Shown piece by piece: positions 60,256 through 64,000 of a stretch of 64,000 nucleotides of DNA. Made by a program: the position numbers and the translations under genes. Source of the stretch: an uncultured Clostridia bacterium (GTDB lineage Bacteria > Bacillota > Clostridia > TANB77 > CAG-508); NCBI GenBank assembly GCA_949443285.1, contig CASSLW010000008.1, positions 1 to 64,000 of the forward strand, given 5' to 3'. Below the pieces are notes generated by a model. The model had not been told where the DNA came from. It made no database searches and was given only the letters and a program-made list of their open reading frames with translations. How positions within the stretch are numbered: the stretch's first letter is position 1; each line of letters starts with the position of its first letter.

Positions 60256-60453
60256 CTAGCTTATAGATTGTTGTTCCATTTTTTCTAAATATTCATCTAG
60301 TGCTTGTACTCTAAATAAATATTTTCCACCAACTTTTGAGCATGGTATTTGTTTTCTTCTTACTAATTGATTGACTAACCAATAAGATATTCCTAAATAC
60401 TCTGCTGCTTCTTTCATTGTTAGTGTAGTTCTTTTAACTTTTTGTAATTCCAT
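60256..60453 (-). CDS. Excisionase-family HTH DNA-binding protein
   Basis: LTMKEAAEYLGISYWLVNQLVRRKQIPCSKVGGKYLFRVQALDEYLEKM. Confidence 0.88.
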   Translation of the reverse strand: MELQKVKRTTLTMKEAAEYLGISYWLVNQLVRRKQIPCSKVGGKYLFRVQALDEYLEKMEQQSIS

Positions 60454-60768
60454 AGCTTTTCCCTCCTTTATATTTTCTAGAAGAGATTTTTACCTTTCCT
60501 TCCCTTCTACTTATAACCCCACAACATCTCCAAAAATAAGGTCTTTTTTTAATTTTTTTATATTTTTTTGTAATTTTTATTTATTCTAGTATTTTCAACG
60601 GTTTCCAGAAGTATTTTTACAAAAATAATTGCATTTTTCTTTATTTTTTTGTATAATTTAGTTAATTTGTTAGCAATTTTATTTATTTAATTATATTGCA
60701 ATTTGTATTTTAGGAGGGGATTTAGTGTTAAGAGAAAATATTATTCCAGTAAAAGATGGCTTTAATAT

Positions 60769-61815
60769 ATGGTTAACAAAGAAAAAAGAAAAGAGTTTTA
60801 TACAACTTCTGTAGTTTTGTATAAAACAATTTTTAATCATGTCTCTAATAATAAATTTCCTAGTATTATTCTTAAATCAGATGAACATATTGGAGAAATC
60901 TATTTTACTTCATCTAATCTTAATTCTCCATTTGAAGAAAAATATGGTACATTCCTACTTAAATTTTTTAATGCCAATTTTTCATCTTTTGAAACTGCTT
61001 ATAATACTTTCTTTTGTTTTTATGGATTCTCAATATTAGAAGAATTTTATAAGGACATTCCTAAGGCACAATTATTTAAATCAACAGAATACTTTTATGA
61101 AACTTATGAATCAATTTATATTAAAATCAAGCGAAAATTAAAAGAATTACAATATTTAATGAAAAGATGCATTGACTATATGTATAATATAAATAATAAC
61201 TTAGAAGATAAAAATTATTTGCCATTTGAAAAATATCTTGCATATATAATAGAGAATAACCTTTTTAAGTATTCTACCAACATTGATATATTCTATTATC
61301 AGCAATTTGCACATGATACTTTAAATATTGCTGTTGAATCTATAGCACCTAAAATAGTAAGAGAACATTTAGAAAATGGAATAATAGATGTAAATGATAG
61401 CCCCGTTTTTCATACATCATATCTATCTAATCTCCTATATGTATCGTTGTTAGAAATTGCATCAAATAAGGATATAAAAATTAAAGCTTGTAAGAATTGT
61501 GGCAAATACTTTATTTCTAGTAAAAATACTGAAAAATATTGTGATATTGCTTACTATCAAAATGAACAAACTTGTAAAATAATTGGTGCTACTAATTCTT
61601 ATATCAAAAAGCGAAAATCTGTAGAGGGAATAAAATTTTATAGAAATAACTATCAAAGAAGATTAATGCAAGCTAAAAGATCTGATGATGAACAAGTTAA
61701 ACTAGCTTTTGAAAATTGGAAATCACTTGCTAAAGTTAAATTTAAAGAATTTAATAATAAAGAAATTTCTGAAAATGAATTACTTGAATGGATGGTTGAA
61801 AATAAGGATAATTAG
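60769..61815 (+). CDS. DUF6076-like protein with C-terminal zinc-finger-like motif
   Basis: KIKACKNCGKYFISSKNTEKYCDIAYYQNEQTC...RRLMQAKRSDDEQVKLAFENW. Confidence 0.65.
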   Translation: MVNKEKRKEFYTTSVVLYKTIFNHVSNNKFPSIILKSDEHIGEIYFTSSNLNSPFEEKYGTFLLKFFNANFSSFETAYNTFFCFYGFSILEEFYKDIPKAQLFKSTEYFYETYESIYIKIKRKLKELQYLMKRCIDYMYNINNNLEDKNYLPFEKYLAYIIENNLFKYSTNIDIFYYQQFAHDTLNIAVESIAPKIVREHLENGIIDVNDSPVFHTSYLSNLLYVSLLEIASNKDIKIKACKNCGKYFISSKNTEKYCDIAYYQNEQTCKIIGATNSYIKKRKSVEGIKFYRNNYQRRLMQAKRSDDEQVKLAFENWKSLAKVKFKEFNNKEISENELLEWMVENKDN

Positions 61816-61890
61816 AGACTCTATACATAATAGATACAATTTACAGACCTATTATTCAATGCAAAATAAGAGCTAAAATAGCTCTTATTT

Positions 61891-62583
61891 TTATAATATA
61901 TTGTCAATTTTACTTTTCCAGATTTCATTATGTATAATCCTATCCACAATGAAATCTGAATTTAAAAGTTCAACTTTTGTAAGCATAGATGCAGATTTCC
62001 ATTTTTCCTTTTTTACAACATATGTTGCATTTCCGTACTTTTGAGTTTCTAAAACACATATGTCGTCAAATATAAATACTAAATAATCTTGAAATCCATT
62101 TATCCCAACATATTTTTCTTTTGGTTTTTTATTTATTAGAGTTGTAATTCTATATGATTCAAAACTAGCTCTTTTCCTCTTTTCTCCTTCTTTTGGAGGA
62201 TAATATTTTCTATGTCCTAATATATCCCAGATTTCTTCTCCTTGTGGTAGTATTTCCCAGTTACAGATATTAAATCCTTTTCTTGAGATATATTCTTTAA
62301 AATCTTCATCTAATATTTGGCAAAATCCAAATTTTTCTAGTAATATATTAATTGCAATTAAAACTTTATTATGACTTTTTTCAAGATCATTTAATTCTAA
62401 ATCTGCATAAATTAAATTCTTTTCGTCGATAAAAACAAAATCTACTTCTAATGGCTCAATAAAATCCTTTTGATATACCTTTCTATATACATCTACAAAA
62501 TCATACATATCCTCTAAATCTCTACCATTATATTGTTTCCAATGCCACTCTATAGTATTTATATATTTGTTTATTTTTGGCAA
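61891..62583 (-). CDS. Hypothetical protein
   Basis: 230 aa ORF. Confidence 0.5.
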   Translation of the reverse strand: MPKINKYINTIEWHWKQYNGRDLEDMYDFVDVYRKVYQKDFIEPLEVDFVFIDEKNLIYADLELNDLEKSHNKVLIAINILLEKFGFCQILDEDFKEYISRKGFNICNWEILPQGEEIWDILGHRKYYPPKEGEKRKRASFESYRITTLINKKPKEKYVGINGFQDYLVFIFDDICVLETQKYGNATYVVKKEKWKSASMLTKVELLNSDFIVDRIIHNEIWKSKIDNIL

Positions 62584-62594
62584 ATCTTTATTAG

Positions 62595-62798
62595 TTATAT
62601 ACTCACCAACTGTATTTTTTTACTGGACTTTCCCCATTTTATATCTGGTCTGAATTTTCCTGTTCCTCTCTTTTTTAATTCTTCTGGTACTAGACTATCT
62701 TCTAAGATTACACCTATCTTCTTTTTTTCTAATTCTTCAATTTTTTCTAAGAATCTTAAACTTCTTATTCTTTTTCCTTCTATTCGCATATAGCACAC
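62595..62798 (-). CDS. Hypothetical protein
   Basis: 67 aa ORF. Confidence 0.35.
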   Translation of the reverse strand: MCYMRIEGKRIRSLRFLEKIEELEKKKIGVILEDSLVPEELKKRGTGKFRPDIKWGKSSKKIQLVSI

Positions 62799-62800
62799 CT

Positions 62801-63013
62801 CTATCCTAAATTATTGTTTTTATTGCCATCCGGCTTTGAAACTGGAGTATCTATATTGTTTATCTTTCTAACATAATACTCTTCATAGTTTCCTTTTTTT
62901 ATTTCTTTTACAAATTGATTTCTAGTCATTTCATTTCCATTTGTACAATCTTTAAATCGTTCATTTCTACCAGAATCATTTTCTAAAATGACTTTAACTC
63001 TATGTTTTTTCAT
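62801..63013 (-). CDS. DUF3892-like small protein
   Basis: TRNQFVKEIKKGNYEEYYVRKINNIDTPVSKPDGNKNNNLG. Confidence 0.6.
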   Translation of the reverse strand: MKKHRVKVILENDSGRNERFKDCTNGNEMTRNQFVKEIKKGNYEEYYVRKINNIDTPVSKPDGNKNNNLG

Positions 63014-63335
63014 CTTTTTTCACTTCCATCTGCTCTATAATTTACCTGTTTACAAAAAGATTTTTTAGTGCTATAATGCTTATCGTAGGCTCGCATCTAC
63101 AATTTTTACTATAGCTCTGGTATCAAAGCTTTTTTCTTTTTGCATTTTTATTATACGCCTTTTTGTTCGTTTTGTCAATAATATTAAATTTTTTATTCAT
63201 TATTTTTATATTTTTTGAATAAAATTAAGTAAATTCGTTAAAAATATTTAATAAATCATTTAATATTTGTTGACTTTTCAAAAAGGTGGGTGTATAATTA
63301 TGTCACAAAAAATAATAAATATATGGAGTGAAAAT

Positions 63336-64000
63336 ATGAATATTAAAAGAATTAAAATTGATGGATTTAAAAATTTAAAAAATATTGATTTAACTTTAAA
63401 TAACATCACTAGTTTATTATCTATAAATAGTTATGGTAAAACTAATACTCTAACAGCATTAAAATTTGGGTTTGATTTTATTGTTTCTAATAATGAAAAC
63501 AAATCAGTTCAAATGAAATACGCCCCAGGAGTTCCTGTTAATAAACATAACCTAGCAAGTACATTTTCTTTCGAAATAGAATCCGAGTTGAATAATGAAG
63601 AGATTATTTATGGTTATTCTTTTGCATGGGCAAAAAGTAAAACAAAACCTAAAATTTTAAAAGAATATTTAAAAATTAAAGAACCTAGTGAATCTCAAAA
63701 GTATACCTTTTATATCAAGAGAGAAAACACGGAATGTTTTTATAAACCTTCAAAAACAGCTTCATGTAATAAGCCAATTATGATAGAAGAAAATGGATTA
63801 ATCTTAAATAAGATTCAAGCATATGACGAATTATTTTATATAAAAATAATTAATAGTTTAAATCAATTAAGAATTTTTATAGATCATGATTTTGATGCTG
63901 TAAGGCCATTTAGTATAAAACCTATATTTAATGGTGAACCTTTTAATTATGATTTAAGTAGTAAAAATAATATTCCAACTATTTTATATGATATTAGAAG
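63336..64000 (+). CDS. AAA-family (ABC/OLD-like) ATPase, runs off window end
   Basis: MNIKRIKIDGFKNLKNIDLTLNNITSLLSINSYGKTNTLTALKFG; open to position 64000. Confidence 0.72.
   Translation, partial: MNIKRIKIDGFKNLKNIDLTLNNITSLLSINSYGKTNTLTALKFGFDFIVSNNENKSVQMKYAPGVPVNKHNLASTFSFEIESELNNEEIIYGYSFAWAKSKTKPKILKEYLKIKEPSESQKYTFYIKRENTECFYKPSKTASCNKPIMIEENGLILNKIQAYDELFYIKIINSLNQLRIFIDHDFDAVRPFSIKPIFNGEPFNYDLSSKNNIPTILYDIR

Overview
AT-rich Firmicutes/Clostridia-like chromosomal window. Left host segment (about 1-9.7 kb): a structured RNA with a strong promoter upstream of an OapA-like membrane protein (candidate OLE RNA locus), a pilin-like/FGE-like protein with a DGR-type hypervariable C-terminus, thymidylate kinase, a small degenerate CRISPR array, a dicarboxylate symporter, a YoeB/YefM-like TA pair, yraN, dprA, comM and a MITE. 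A complete siphovirus-type prophage follows (about 9,749-46,237; 16-bp direct-repeat att candidate; integrase, repressor, two tRNAs, full structural and lysis modules). The right host segment has a GHKL kinase/response-regulator pair with a Trp-rich micro-ORF between them, HD, Maf and NUDIX genes, a 16-repeat CRISPR array that abuts a truncated FokI-like restriction gene next to an intact M.FokI-like double methylase, and another accessory element. The most striking observation is a shared frameshift pattern. Seven in-frame CGG triplets in five otherwise intact genes (three in host comM, one each in prophage hicA, gp15-like, ArpU-like and a small HTH-like gene) all need the same +1 shift: skip the C and read the overlapping GGN as glycine. 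By manual frame checking I found no in-frame CGG used as an ordinary codon in the other genes. This suggests CGG is unassigned here and works as a +1 frameshift or CGGN quadruplet (Gly) decoding signal. All coordinates and alignments were made by eye, without database searches.
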